46,731 nucleotides of DNA, from positions 1-46,731 of the forward strand of contig JAUVXG010000014.1 in the NCBI GenBank assembly GCA_030603685.1. Direction: 5' to 3'. Position 1 is the first letter of the stretch. Every line of letters starts with the position of its first letter. The DNA comes from Pleomorphomonas sp. (GTDB lineage Bacteria > Pseudomonadota > Alphaproteobacteria > Rhizobiales > Pleomorphomonadaceae). Below are positions 34,744 through 44,249 of this stretch, piece after piece. Under the pieces are notes generated by a model. It saw only the letters and a program-made list of their open reading frames with translations. It was not told where the DNA came from and searched no databases. The position numbers were made by a program, and so were the translations under genes.

Positions 34744-35637
34744 ATGACTGCCACCGCCAGAAAGGCCGCGATCGAAGCCGCCGGCCGGCCGGCAAAATCC
34801 GGCAAGGTCGTGCCGCTCGGCCGCGCGCCGGCGAGCGGGTTCGATGCCGGCCGCACCGCCGCGAGCCTCGCCCGCAACGTCATTCCGCCCGTCATCGTCT
34901 TGTTGGTGCTGCTCGCCGTCTGGCAGGTCAGTTGCTCGGGACCGGGCGCGTCGCTGCCGCCGCCGTCGCAGATCTGGACCGACAGCTACGACCTGATCGC
35001 CTATCCCTTCTTCGAATATGGCTCGCAGGACATCGGCCTCGCCTGGCGCGTGCTGATCTCGCTTGAACGCGTCGGCATCGGCTTCGGCCTCGCCGCCGTG
35101 GTCGGCGTGGCGATCGGCGCGCTGATCGGCCAGTCGGTGTGGGCGATGCGCGGCCTCGATCCGATCTTCCAGATCCTGAGGACGGTGCCGCCGCTCGCCT
35201 GGCTGCCGCTGTCGCTCGCCGCCTTCCAGGACAGCAACCCCTCGGCCATCTTCGTGATCTTCATCACCTCGATCTGGCCGGTGATCATCAACACCGCCGT
35301 CGGCGTGCGCAACATCCCCGAGGACTATCGCAACGTCGCCCGCGTGCTGCGGCTCAACCAGCTTGAGTTCTTCCTGCGCATCATGCTGCCGGCGGCGGCG
35401 CCCTACATCTTCACCGGCCTCAGGATCGGCGTGGGACTGTCGTGGCTGGCCATCGTGGCGGCGGAAATGCTGACCGGCGGCGTCGGCATCGGCTTCTTCA
35501 TCTGGGACGCGTGGAACTCGTCGCGCCTCTCCGACATCATCGTGGCGCTCGTCTACATCGGCGTCACCGGCTTCGTGCTCGACAAGCTGGTGGCCCTCCT
35601 GGGGCGCGTCGTCGCCCGCACCAGCGCAGCCGCCTGA
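34744..35637 (+). CDS. nrtB: Nitrate ABC transporter permease
   Basis: A 297-residue inner-membrane permease of the nitrate/sulfonate/bicarbonate class, with an N-terminal cytoplasmic tail of about 40 residues and six or so helices beginning at VIPPVIVLLVLLAVWQVS. The coupling-helix EAA-like loop is seen as LFQILRTVPPLAWLPLSLAAF-type sequence and again near NVARVLRLNQLEFFLRIMLP, the typical ATPase contact. It lies between the receptor and ATPase genes and forms the membrane channel for nitrate entry. Length and composition fit NrtB; no anomalies. Confidence 0.94.
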   Translation: MTATARKAAIEAAGRPAKSGKVVPLGRAPASGFDAGRTAASLARNVIPPVIVLLVLLAVWQVSCSGPGASLPPPSQIWTDSYDLIAYPFFEYGSQDIGLAWRVLISLERVGIGFGLAAVVGVAIGALIGQSVWAMRGLDPIFQILRTVPPLAWLPLSLAAFQDSNPSAIFVIFITSIWPVIINTAVGVRNIPEDYRNVARVLRLNQLEFFLRIMLPAAAPYIFTGLRIGVGLSWLAIVAAEMLTGGVGIGFFIWDAWNSSRLSDIIVALVYIGVTGFVLDKLVALLGRVVARTSAAA

Positions 35638-35650
35638 GGAGGGCCCGGAC

Positions 35651-36448
35651 ATGAGCGCCTATCTGAAAATCGATCATATCGACAAGAGCTTCGAGCGTGG
35701 CGGTGTCGCCACCCATGTGCTCGCCGACATCACGCTGACCATCGACAAGGGCGAGTTCGTCTCCATCATCGGCCATTCGGGCTGCGGCAAGTCGACGCTG
35801 CTCAACCTCGTCGCCGGGCTGACGCCGGTCACGGCCGGGGCGATCCTCCTCGAAGGACGCGAGGTGAACGAGCCCGGCCCGGAACGGGCGGTGGTGTTCC
35901 AGAACCATTCGCTGCTGCCGTGGCTCAGCGTCTACGAGAACGTCAACCTCGCGGTGTCCAAGGTGTTCGCCGGCCGGAAGAGCCGGGCCGAGCGGCATAC
36001 TTGGGTGATGCACAACCTCGATCTGGTGCAGATGGCCCACGCCGGGGACAAGCGGCCGGCCGAGATTTCCGGCGGCATGAAGCAGCGCGTCGGCATCGCC
36101 CGCGCGCTTGCCATGGAGCCGAAGATCCTGTTGCTCGACGAGCCGTTCGGCGCGCTCGATGCGCTGACCCGCGCCCACCTGCAGGACGCGGTGATGGATA
36201 TCCATGCCCGCCTCGGCAACACGATGATCATGATCACCCATGACGTCGACGAGGCGGTGCTGCTCTCCGACCGCATCGTCATGATGACCAACGGCCCGGC
36301 GGCCCACATCGGCGAGGTGCTCGACGTGCCGATCCCCCGGCCGCGTGACCGCATCGCTCTGGCGTCCGACAGGTCCTACCTCAGGTGCCGGCAGGCCGTG
36401 CTGAAGTTCCTCTACGAGCGCCACCGCTTCGTCGAAGCCGCGGAGTAA
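35651..36448 (+). CDS. nrtD: Nitrate ABC transporter ATP-binding protein
   Basis: A 265-residue cytoplasmic ATPase powering nitrate import. Walker A is GHSGCGKST (about residues 41-49), the signature is ISGGMKQRVGIARAL (about 139-153), Walker B is ILLLDEPFGALD, and the switch histidine follows in MIMITHDVDEAV. The length matches NrtD-type subunits; it lacks the extra receptor-like domain of cyanobacterial NrtC, so it probably works as a homodimer. The nitrite reductase gene begins 6 bases after its stop. Confidence 0.94.
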   Translation: MSAYLKIDHIDKSFERGGVATHVLADITLTIDKGEFVSIIGHSGCGKSTLLNLVAGLTPVTAGAILLEGREVNEPGPERAVVFQNHSLLPWLSVYENVNLAVSKVFAGRKSRAERHTWVMHNLDLVQMAHAGDKRPAEISGGMKQRVGIARALAMEPKILLLDEPFGALDALTRAHLQDAVMDIHARLGNTMIMITHDVDEAVLLSDRIVMMTNGPAAHIGEVLDVPIPRPRDRIALASDRSYLRCRQAVLKFLYERHRFVEAAE

Positions 36449-36454
36449 GCCAGA

Positions 36455-38902
36455 ATGACCGAGAAACTCGTCATCATCGGCAACGGCATGGCCCCCGGCC
36501 GCATGCTGGAAGAGCTGTTCGAGAAGGCGCCCGGCGCCTACGACGTCACCATCTTCAACGCCGAACCGCGCGTGAACTACGACCGCATCATGCTGTCGCC
36601 GGTGCTGTCGGGCGAGAAGAGCTTTGACGACATCGTCATCCACGACGACGCCTGGTACGCGAAGAACGGCGTGACGTTGCTCAAGGGCGCTCGCGTCACC
36701 GAGATCGACCGCGACAGGCGTACCGTCACCGCCGCCGACGGCCGCTCCGCCACCTACGACAAGCTGGTGATCGCCACGGGATCGACGCCGATCGTCATCC
36801 CCGTGCCCGGCCATCAGCTCTCCGGCGTGCTCGCCTATCGCGACCTCGACGACGTCGACCGCATGCTGGAGATCGCCAGGAACGGTGGCCGCGCCATCGT
36901 CATCGGCGGCGGCCTTCTCGGCCTCGAAGCCGCCTATGGCCTGAAGCGCCAGGGCATGGACGTCACCGTCATCCACCTGATGCCGACCATCATGGAGCGG
37001 CAGCTCGACCCGCCGGCCGCCTACATGCTGAAGAAGGCGCTCGGCGACCGGGGTATCGACATCGTCACCAAGGCCAACACCAAAGCGATCCTCGGCACCG
37101 ACAAGGTGGAGGGCATAGAGCTGGAGGACGGCCGCGTCATTCCCGGCGAGATGGTGGTGATGGCCGTGGGCATCCGGCCCAACGCCACGCTGGCCCGCGC
37201 CGCCGGATTGGAGGTCAATCGCGGCATCGTCGTCGACGATGGCATGGCGACTTCCGATCCCGCCATCTTCGCCCTCGGCGAATGCGCCGAGCATCGCGGC
37301 GTCTGCTACGGCCTGGTGGCGCCGCTCTATGAAAGCGCGCGGGCGCTGGCCGATCGCCTTGCCGGCGGTTCGGCGGAGTATCAGGGGTCGGTGACCAACA
37401 CCAAATTGAAGGTCACCGGTATCAACCTGTTCTCGGCCGGCGACTTCGCCGAGGCGCCCGATCGCGAGGAGATTGTGCTGCGCGACGCCTCGGCCGGCGT
37501 CTACAAGCGGCTGGTGCTGAAGGACAATCGCATCGTCGGCACGGTGCTCTACGGCGACACGACCGACGGCTCGTGGTTCTTCGACCTGATGAAGAAGGGC
37601 AGCGACGTCTCGACCATGCGCGACACGCTAATCTTCGGCCAGTCGTTCCAGGGAGGGGCGCCCCTGGACCCTATGGCGGCCGTTGCAGCCTTGCCCGATG
37701 ACGCGGAAATCTGCGGCTGCAACGGCGTCTGCAAGGGCAAGATCACCTCGACCATAACGGGCAAGGGGCTGACCACGCTCAACGAGGTGAGGGCGCACAC
37801 CAAGGCGTCGGCTTCCTGCGGCAACTGCACCGGCCTCGTCGAACAGCTGATGAAGCTGACGCTGGGCGACCGCTACAACCCGGCGGCCGTGACGCCGATG
37901 TGCGACTGCACGGACCTCGGCCATGACGACGTCCGGCGGCTGATCATCGCCAAGGGGCTCAAGACCATTCCGGCGGTCATGCAGGAGCTGGAGTGGAAGA
38001 CCTCCTGCGGCTGCGCCAAATGCCGGCCGGCGCTCAACTACTACCTCGTCTGCGACTGGCCGGACGAGTATGCCGACGACTACCAGTCGCGCTTCATCAA
38101 CGAGCGCGTCCACGCCAACATCCAGAAGGACGGCACCTATTCGGTGGTGCCGCGCATGTGGGGCGGCGTCACCTCGGCCTCCGAACTCCGGGCCATCGCC
38201 GACGTGGTCGACAAGTTCCAGGTGCCGATGGTCAAGGTCACCGGCGGCCAGCGCATCGATCTCCTGGGCATCCAGAAGGAGGATCTGCCGGCCGTCTGGG
38301 CCGATCTCGGCAAGGCGGGCTTCGTCTCCGGCCAGGCCTATGCCAAGGGCCTGCGCACGGTGAAGACCTGCGTCGGCTCGGAGTGGTGCCGCTTCGGAAC
38401 GCAGGATTCCACGGCCCTCGGCATCCGGCTTGAGAAGTTCATGTGGGGCTCGTGGACGCCGGCCAAGCTGAAGCTCGCCGTCTCCGGCTGCCCGCGCAAC
38501 TGCGCCGAGGCGACCTGCAAGGACATCGGCGTCATCTGCGTCGATAGCGGCTTCGAGATCCACTTCGCCGGCGCGGCGGGGCTGGAGATCAAGGGCACGG
38601 AAGTGCTGGGCCAGGTGAAGACCGAGGACGAGGCGCTGGAGCACATCGTGGCGCTGACGCAGATGTACCGCGAGCAGGGCCGCTATCTCGAACGCATCTA
38701 CAAGTGGGCCAAACGCGTCGGCCTCGACGAGATCCGCCGCCAGATCATGGACGATGCGGAGAAGCGCAAGGGCTATTTCGACCGCTTCGTGTTCAGCCAG
38801 AAGTTCGCCCAGGTCGACCCCTGGTCCGAGCGCGTCTCGGGCAAGGACAAGCACGAGTTCAAGCCGCTGGTGGTGACCGGCTTCAGCGAAGCCGCCGAGT
38901 AA
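36455..38902 (+). CDS. nirB: Assimilatory nitrite reductase [NAD(P)H], large subunit
   Basis: An 815-residue cytoplasmic enzyme reducing nitrite to ammonium with six electrons. In order it has an FAD/NAD(P)-binding pyridine-nucleotide reductase module (VIIGNGMAPGRML at the start, VIGGGLLGLEAAYGL), a BFD-like [2Fe-2S] region with C420, C422, C455 and C458, a second cysteine-rich BFD-like stretch (MCDCTDLG, TSCGCAKC), two ferredoxin-like half domains, and the siroheme/[4Fe-4S] motif C639-x5-C645-x33-C679-x3-C683. All ligands are present. It forms the enzyme with NirD, encoded 24 bases downstream. Regulation follows the shared sigma-54/NasT leader. Confidence 0.96.
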   Translation: MTEKLVIIGNGMAPGRMLEELFEKAPGAYDVTIFNAEPRVNYDRIMLSPVLSGEKSFDDIVIHDDAWYAKNGVTLLKGARVTEIDRDRRTVTAADGRSATYDKLVIATGSTPIVIPVPGHQLSGVLAYRDLDDVDRMLEIARNGGRAIVIGGGLLGLEAAYGLKRQGMDVTVIHLMPTIMERQLDPPAAYMLKKALGDRGIDIVTKANTKAILGTDKVEGIELEDGRVIPGEMVVMAVGIRPNATLARAAGLEVNRGIVVDDGMATSDPAIFALGECAEHRGVCYGLVAPLYESARALADRLAGGSAEYQGSVTNTKLKVTGINLFSAGDFAEAPDREEIVLRDASAGVYKRLVLKDNRIVGTVLYGDTTDGSWFFDLMKKGSDVSTMRDTLIFGQSFQGGAPLDPMAAVAALPDDAEICGCNGVCKGKITSTITGKGLTTLNEVRAHTKASASCGNCTGLVEQLMKLTLGDRYNPAAVTPMCDCTDLGHDDVRRLIIAKGLKTIPAVMQELEWKTSCGCAKCRPALNYYLVCDWPDEYADDYQSRFINERVHANIQKDGTYSVVPRMWGGVTSASELRAIADVVDKFQVPMVKVTGGQRIDLLGIQKEDLPAVWADLGKAGFVSGQAYAKGLRTVKTCVGSEWCRFGTQDSTALGIRLEKFMWGSWTPAKLKLAVSGCPRNCAEATCKDIGVICVDSGFEIHFAGAAGLEIKGTEVLGQVKTEDEALEHIVALTQMYREQGRYLERIYKWAKRVGLDEIRRQIMDDAEKRKGYFDRFVFSQKFAQVDPWSERVSGKDKHEFKPLVVTGFSEAAE

Positions 38903-38926
38903 ATCCAACAAGATCAGGAGAGTAGG

Positions 38927-39256
38927 ATGACCTGGGTCACCATTGGCCGCCTTGAGGACATTCCGGTTCGCGGGGCGCGTTGCGTCGATACGCCGGAGGG
39001 GCGGATCGCCGTGTTTCGCACCGCCGACAACCGCGTGTTCGCCATGGAGGACAGCTGCCCGCACAAGCGCGGGCCGCTCAGCCAGGGCATCGTCCACGGC
39101 ACCAGCGTGACGTGCCCGCTGCACAACTGGGTGATCTCGCTGGAATCCGGCTCGGCGCAGGGCGCCGACGTCGGTCAGGTTCGCACCATGGCCGTGCGCA
39201 ATGATAACGGCACGCTTTTGCTCGACCTCGCCGAGCTGCGCATCGCCGCCGAGTGA
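38927..39256 (+). CDS. nirD: Nitrite reductase small subunit (Rieske-type)
   Basis: A 109-residue Rieske-fold subunit of the assimilatory nitrite reductase. Some NirD proteins have lost their cluster ligands, but here the set C44-x-H46 (SCPHKRGPL) and C63-x2-H66 (CPLHNWVI) is complete, so a [2Fe-2S] cluster is likely. It follows nirB by 24 bases, behind an AGGAGAG ribosome binding site. Its stop overlaps a GTG in the nasA frame (39253), though nasA more likely begins at 39280. Confidence 0.94.
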   Translation: MTWVTIGRLEDIPVRGARCVDTPEGRIAVFRTADNRVFAMEDSCPHKRGPLSQGIVHGTSVTCPLHNWVISLESGSAQGADVGQVRTMAVRNDNGTLLLDLAELRIAAE

Positions 39257-39279
39257 ATCTTCGGAGAGATTGCCCTGAT

Positions 39280-41940
39280 ATGGTCACGGAAACCCGTACC
39301 ACCTGTCCCTACTGCGGCGTCGGCTGCGGCGTGCTCGTTCGTGTCGAGGATGACGGGCGGACGACCGTCAAGGGCGATCCCGATCACCCCGCCAACTTCG
39401 GTCGGCTCTGCTCCAAGGGTTCGGCGCTGGCCGAGACGCTTGGGGGTGACGGCCGCATCCTGCACCCGGAGATCGGCGGGCGAGAGACCGGTTGGGACGA
39501 GGTGCTCGACCTCATCGCCGGCACCTTCAAGGAGACAATTGCCGAGCACGGCCCGGAGGCCGTCGCCTTCTATCTCTCGGGGCAACTCCTCACCGAGGAC
39601 TATTACGTCGCCAACAAGCTGATGAAGGGCTTCATCGGCGCCGCCAATATCGACACCAACTCGCGCCTTTGCATGGCCTCGTCGGTCGCGGGCCATCGCC
39701 GCGCTTTCGGCTCGGACACCGTGCCGGGCAACTACGAGGACATCGAGCTCGCCGACCTCGTGGTGATCGTCGGCTCCAACATGGCCTGGTGCCACCCGGT
39801 GCTCTACCAGCGGCTCGCGGCGGCCAAAGCGGCGCGTCCCGAAATGGCGGTGGTGGTGATCGACCCGCGCCGCACCGCGACGAGCGACATCGCCGACCTG
39901 CACCTTGCCCTCCGGGCCGACGGCGACGTGGCTCTCTTCAACGGGCTGATGGCGCATCTGCACGCCACGGGGCATGTGGACCGGGCCTTCGTGGCCTGGC
40001 ACACCGAGGGCTTCGGGGCGGCGCTTGGCGAGGCGCGGCGCTTCGGGCCGCATGAGCTGTCCGCCGTCACCGGCCTGACGCAGGCGGAGATCGCCGCCTT
40101 CTACGAGCGCTTCGCCGCCACCGAAAAGGTGGTGACGCTGTTCAGCCAGGGCGTGAACCAGTCATCGTCCGGCAGCGACAAGGTCAACGCCATCATCAAT
40201 TGCCACCTGATGACCGGCCGCATCGGCCGGCCCGGCATGGGGCCGCTGTCGCTGACCGGCCAGCCCAACGCCATGGGTGGGCGCGAGGTGGGTGGCCTCG
40301 CCAACATGCTGGCCGCCCACATGAATCTGGACAATGCCGACGACCGCGACCGCGTCGGTCGCTTCTGGCATGCGCCGGCGGTTGCCGAGCAGCCGGGCCT
40401 CAAGGCGGTGGACCTGTTCGAGGCGGTGGGCGACGGCCGCATCAAGGCGCTGTGGATCATGGCGACCAATCCGGTGGTGTCGATGCCCGAGGCCGACCGG
40501 GTGCGCTCGGCCATCGCCGCCTGTCCCTTTGTCGTCGTCTCCGACATCCAGCGCGACACGGACACGGCGCGGCTCGCCCATGTGCTCCTGCCCTCGCTCG
40601 GCTGGAGCGAGAAATCGGGCACCGTCACCAACTCCGAGCGGCGCATCTCCCGCCAGCGCGCCTTCCGCGCCGGGCCGGGCGAGGCGCGGGCCGACTGGTG
40701 GCAGTTCGCTGAGGTCGGCCGGCGCATGGGCTTTGCCGACGCCTTCGCCTATGCCGGGCCATATCAGGTGTTCGCCGAGCACGCGGGGCTCTCGGGCTTC
40801 GAGAACGGCGGCAGCCGCGACTTCGACATCTCCGCCCATGCCGGTATCGATGCCCTGGAGTATGAACGTCTTCGGCCGTTCCAATGGCCTGCGCCGGCCG
40901 GTTCGATGCCGCCCGATGGCAGCAGCCGCTTCTTCGCCGATGGGCGGTTCTACCACCCCGACGGTCGGGCACGCTTCGTCGCCGCGAAGGGCGAGGCCGA
41001 GCGCCGCACCAACTGGGGCTTTCCCTTCGTGCTCAACACCGGCCGCATCCGCGACCAGTGGCACACCATGACGCGCACCGGCAAATCGCCGCGCCTCTCC
41101 GCCCACCTCGCCGAACCCTTCGCCGAGATCCATCCGGCCGACGCCCGGGCCTGCGGCATCGACGACGCCGATCTCTTGGAGATCGAAAGCGCCGATGGCG
41201 GCCGCGTCATCGTGCGGGCGCTGCTCACCGACCGACAGGCGCGCTGCAACCTCTTCGTGCCCATGCACTGGACGGGCGAGACTTCGGCGCTCGCCCGCGT
41301 CAACGCGCTGTTTCCGGGGCGTGTCGATGCGGTCTCCGGGCAGCCGGCGCTGAAGCACGCCGCCGTTCGGTTGCGCCGTCATGACAGCCCGGCGCATGGC
41401 TTTCTGGTCTCCTCCACCAAGCCCGAGGGTGTCGGCACCGACTATTGGGCGCTCGCTCGCGCCGATCACGGCTGGCGGCTGGAACTGGCCGGCTCGGAGC
41501 CCGCCGAGGGCTGGGAGAACTGGCTGCGCCGGGTGGCCGGCCTGCCTCCCGAGGCGGACGTCATCGGCTATCATGAGCGAACGGGGACTCGCATGGCCGC
41601 CTTCGCGGGCACGCGCCTTGTCGCCGCGCTCTACGTGGGGACAGGGCCGGTGGCCGTCTCTCGCGCCTGGGCGGCCGAACAGCTCGGCCAGAGTTTTGCC
41701 GACCCGCACCGCCGGGCCGACGTGGTGGCCGGACGGCCGGGCAAGGGCGGGATGGACAAGGGCGCCATCGTCTGCTCCTGCGCCTCGGTCGGCATCAACG
41801 ACATCCGCGCCGCCATCGCCTCGGGCTGCGGCTCGGTGGATGCGGTGGGCGCGGCGACGGCGGCCGGCACCAACTGCGGCTCCTGCCGCCCGGAAATCCG
41901 GCGCATCCTGGAAAGCATGATGCTTCAGGCGGCCGAGTGA
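39280..41940 (+). CDS. nasA: Assimilatory nitrate reductase, molybdopterin catalytic subunit
   Basis: An 886-residue cytoplasmic molybdenum enzyme reducing nitrate to nitrite. The N-terminal [4Fe-4S] ligands are C9-x2-C12-x3-C16-x27-C44. The bis-MGD domains follow, with RLCMASSVAGHRRAFG, GSNMAWCHPVLYQR, IDPRRTATSDIADL and FVPMHWTGETSA among the family segments. The C-terminal ~60 residues form a BFD-like [2Fe-2S] domain (VCSCASVG and TNCGSCRPEI), as in NasA enzymes that take electrons from a reductase partner. No separate NasC-type reductase gene is next to it, so the electron donor may be a ferredoxin or a protein encoded elsewhere. ATG 39280 starts just before the cluster motif; GTG 39253 would add 9 residues. 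Confidence 0.95.
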   Translation: MVTETRTTCPYCGVGCGVLVRVEDDGRTTVKGDPDHPANFGRLCSKGSALAETLGGDGRILHPEIGGRETGWDEVLDLIAGTFKETIAEHGPEAVAFYLSGQLLTEDYYVANKLMKGFIGAANIDTNSRLCMASSVAGHRRAFGSDTVPGNYEDIELADLVVIVGSNMAWCHPVLYQRLAAAKAARPEMAVVVIDPRRTATSDIADLHLALRADGDVALFNGLMAHLHATGHVDRAFVAWHTEGFGAALGEARRFGPHELSAVTGLTQAEIAAFYERFAATEKVVTLFSQGVNQSSSGSDKVNAIINCHLMTGRIGRPGMGPLSLTGQPNAMGGREVGGLANMLAAHMNLDNADDRDRVGRFWHAPAVAEQPGLKAVDLFEAVGDGRIKALWIMATNPVVSMPEADRVRSAIAACPFVVVSDIQRDTDTARLAHVLLPSLGWSEKSGTVTNSERRISRQRAFRAGPGEARADWWQFAEVGRRMGFADAFAYAGPYQVFAEHAGLSGFENGGSRDFDISAHAGIDALEYERLRPFQWPAPAGSMPPDGSSRFFADGRFYHPDGRARFVAAKGEAERRTNWGFPFVLNTGRIRDQWHTMTRTGKSPRLSAHLAEPFAEIHPADARACGIDDADLLEIESADGGRVIVRALLTDRQARCNLFVPMHWTGETSALARVNALFPGRVDAVSGQPALKHAAVRLRRHDSPAHGFLVSSTKPEGVGTDYWALARADHGWRLELAGSEPAEGWENWLRRVAGLPPEADVIGYHERTGTRMAAFAGTRLVAALYVGTGPVAVSRAWAAEQLGQSFADPHRRADVVAGRPGKGGMDKGAIVCSCASVGINDIRAAIASGCGSVDAVGAATAAGTNCGSCRPEIRRILESMMLQAAE

Positions 41941-42087
41941 CGATTTGTCGAGTATTGGAGTTATTTTATGAAGAGCGCCAGAAATACGTCTTTTTAGCTA
42001 GGTCATTATAGTCTAGATGCGCGTATCCTAAATAAGGTTTTAGAGCTTTATATATACATTGCGAACTAAGTTGGTCCGGCAACATTT
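41941..42087. other. AT-rich spacer between nasA and the diguanylate cyclase gene
   Basis: About 150 bases, strikingly AT-rich for this window, with runs such as TTTATATATACATT (42050-42062). It probably holds the promoter for the following gene. I see no clear terminator for the nitrate operon in it and no supportable gene. Confidence 0.4.
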
Positions 42088-43689
42088 GTGTCGGATTCCA
42101 TGTTCGGGCTACTCAAGATCCGCATCGTCATTCTGGCCGCGGTTTTCGTTGGCCTCGTTCCCTTCGTGGCGAGCGAGTTCATCCGCATGCGCGCCGACAT
42201 GACGCGGCAGCTCGACGCCATCAATCAAAGCATCCTGGCCTCGCTGAGGCGCGACCAAAAAGCGTTCGTCGAGGCGCGTCTGGAAGTCGAGAGGCTGTCC
42301 GAGACCATCGCCCTGTCCCGGAATCTCAAGGACCTTTCGCCGGAGGAGTGCAACGAGAGCGTGGCGCACCTTCTCGAGATCCAGCAAAAGGTCGAGCGCA
42401 TCTCCCTGCTGAGACCTGATGGTGTGGCCTACTGCTCGACCGACCCCAGGGCCATCGGCGTCTACTTCGGCGACAGGGAGTATTTCTCTGCCGCCCTCGC
42501 TTCGGCGAAGGTCGCGTGGAGCGACTTCATCCTGAGCCGGGTCACCGGCAAGTGGGTCGTGCAGTCGGCCAAGGCGATCCGAACCGGCGACCGGGTCGAC
42601 TTCGTGCTGGCGATCGCCCTCAACTCGGCCTATTTGCGCCAGCTGTCGCTCGACCAGTTCTCGCTGCCGCTGACCTATGGAATGCTTCTGGATGCCGACG
42701 GCAACGTGCTCGACGGCGGCGCCATGCCGGGCGTGGAGGATCATCTGTCGGAAGAGACGACGCGACGGATGGCCGAGATCGGCACCGGGCTCGTGCTGCC
42801 GGGCACCTATGGGGCGGGCGAGGAGGTGTTCGGCGTCGCGAAGCTGCCGGACACCGCCAACCTGATCGGCTTCGGCGTGTCGACAGAAGCGGTGCGGTCC
42901 GCCGCGACCCAGGCAATGGTCGAACGGCTGGTTCTGGTCGGCTTTGTCGCCCTGGGCATGGTGGCGGTGGTGCTCGGCCTACTGGAATGGCTGGTTCTGC
43001 GCGGGCTCCGGCAGGTAGTGCACGTGGCCGAGCGGGTCGCGGCCGGCGACTGGACGTCGCGGATCACCCAGAAGCCGCTGTTGCCCGATCTCGCCCTGGT
43101 CGGCCGGTCCGTCAACATGATGCTCGACAGCCTGGAGGCCTCCGTCAACACCGACGCGCTGACCGGGCTCGCCAACCGGAGGGCGCTGGACCGCTTCCTT
43201 CTGGCAAGCCTCGACAGGTTGAGGCGCCACGGCGTCGGCTTCACCGTCGTCATGATCGACATCGACGCCTTCAAGCCGTTCAACGACCAGTATGGGCACG
43301 GCACAGGCGACGACGTGCTGCAGATGGTCGGCGCGACCATCCAGCGCTTCGCCCGCCGGACCGACGAACTCGCCGCGCGCTACGGCGGCGAGGAGTTCAC
43401 CCTCATCCTGGCCGAGACCGATCCGGACAAGCTGAAGCAGCACCTCGAGGCGCTGCGGAAGGCCGTCGAGGCCATCGCCATTCCGCATCTCCATTCGCCC
43501 CATGCCGTCTGTACGGTCAGCATCGGCTATGCCGCCGCCGAGCCCGATGACAGCCCGCTCGCGGCGATCTCGCGCGCCGACGGCTGCATGTATCTCGCCA
43601 AGAACAAGGGCCGCAACCGGGTCGAGGGCCTGCCCGAAGGGCGCCAGGATCAGGAGCTGTTCTCCCGGTTCATGACCGAAGTGGCGTGA
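42088..43689 (+). CDS. Membrane-bound diguanylate cyclase with periplasmic cache-like sensor
   Basis: A 533-residue inner-membrane enzyme making cyclic di-GMP from GTP. Helix one is at about residues 8-27; a periplasmic sensor of about 250 residues resembling dCache domains (ISLLRPDGVAYCST, GDREYFSAAL) follows; helix two is at about 278-302; HAMP and the GGDEF domain complete it. The active site is RYGGEEF (GGEEF at 433-437), with metal-binding MIDIDAFKPFND upstream. The inhibitory I-site reads RTDE in place of RxxD, so product inhibition may be weak. It starts with GTG 42088; ATG 42100 is a close alternative. The adjacent nitrate genes may be coincidence. Confidence 0.92.
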   Translation: MSDSMFGLLKIRIVILAAVFVGLVPFVASEFIRMRADMTRQLDAINQSILASLRRDQKAFVEARLEVERLSETIALSRNLKDLSPEECNESVAHLLEIQQKVERISLLRPDGVAYCSTDPRAIGVYFGDREYFSAALASAKVAWSDFILSRVTGKWVVQSAKAIRTGDRVDFVLAIALNSAYLRQLSLDQFSLPLTYGMLLDADGNVLDGGAMPGVEDHLSEETTRRMAEIGTGLVLPGTYGAGEEVFGVAKLPDTANLIGFGVSTEAVRSAATQAMVERLVLVGFVALGMVAVVLGLLEWLVLRGLRQVVHVAERVAAGDWTSRITQKPLLPDLALVGRSVNMMLDSLEASVNTDALTGLANRRALDRFLLASLDRLRRHGVGFTVVMIDIDAFKPFNDQYGHGTGDDVLQMVGATIQRFARRTDELAARYGGEEFTLILAETDPDKLKQHLEALRKAVEAIAIPHLHSPHAVCTVSIGYAAAEPDDSPLAAISRADGCMYLAKNKGRNRVEGLPEGRQDQELFSRFMTEVA

Positions 43690-43851
43690 TCCGGGTTTTG
43701 AACTCCGGCCCCGTTTCGATTAAGGATCGGCGCATCTTCGGGCGCACGCCGCCCGTGCCCTCTGTTCCGGACGATCGACAGGACCAGTGATGCCACCGGC
43801 GCCCATCAGCTCGGCAAGGCGACCGCAACGCCCGCTTCGCCCGACGAAGCG

Positions 43852-44241
43852 GTGCTGGACCGCGTGCCCAATCCGCATCCGGATATCGACTATCTCGCCC
43901 GCTTCACCGCGCCGGAGTTCACCTCGCTCTGCCCGGTGACGGGGCAGCCGGACTTCGCGCACCTCGTCATCGACTACGTGCCCGACCGGTGGCTGGTCGA
44001 GTCCAAGTCGCTGAAGCTGTTTCTGACGTCCTTCCGCAATCACGGCTCGTTTCACGAGGATTGCACCATCATGATCGCCCGCTGGCTGGTGGAGCTTCTT
44101 TCGCCGCGCTGGCTCAGGATCGGCGGCTACTGGTATCCGCGCGGCGGCATCCCCATCGACGTCTTCTGGCAGACGGGCGCGCCGCCCAAGGACCTCTGGC
44201 TGCCCGATCAGGGCGTGGCGAGCTATCGCGGTCGGGGATAA
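43852..44241 (+). CDS. queF: NADPH-dependent 7-cyano-7-deazaguanine reductase (QueF), start unclear
   Basis: Reduces preQ0 to preQ1 in queuosine biosynthesis. The short type I form is recognised by [15 protein letters not shown] (active-site Cys), the QueF motif [22 protein letters not shown] region, and [17 protein letters not shown] 43852 is the first canonical start in this frame and gives 129 residues. However, the frame is open from 43702 and reads [20 protein letters not shown] just before the GTG, which matches the N terminus of alphaproteobacterial QueF. The true protein therefore probably begins near 43783, where no ATG, GTG or TTG occurs. A non-standard start or a sequence error is possible. 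No preQ1 riboswitch seen. Confidence 0.88.
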   Translation: MLDRVPNPHPDIDYLARFTAPEFTSLCPVTGQPDFAHLVIDYVPDRWLVESKSLKLFLTSFRNHGSFHEDCTIMIARWLVELLSPRWLRIGGYWYPRGGIPIDVFWQTGAPPKDLWLPDQGVASYRGRG

Positions 44242-44249
44242 AGCCGGAT

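Noticed and set aside
43690-43851. preQ1 riboswitch before queF
   Set aside because: I could not find the short A-rich pseudoknot pattern of preQ1 classes in this GC-rich leader.
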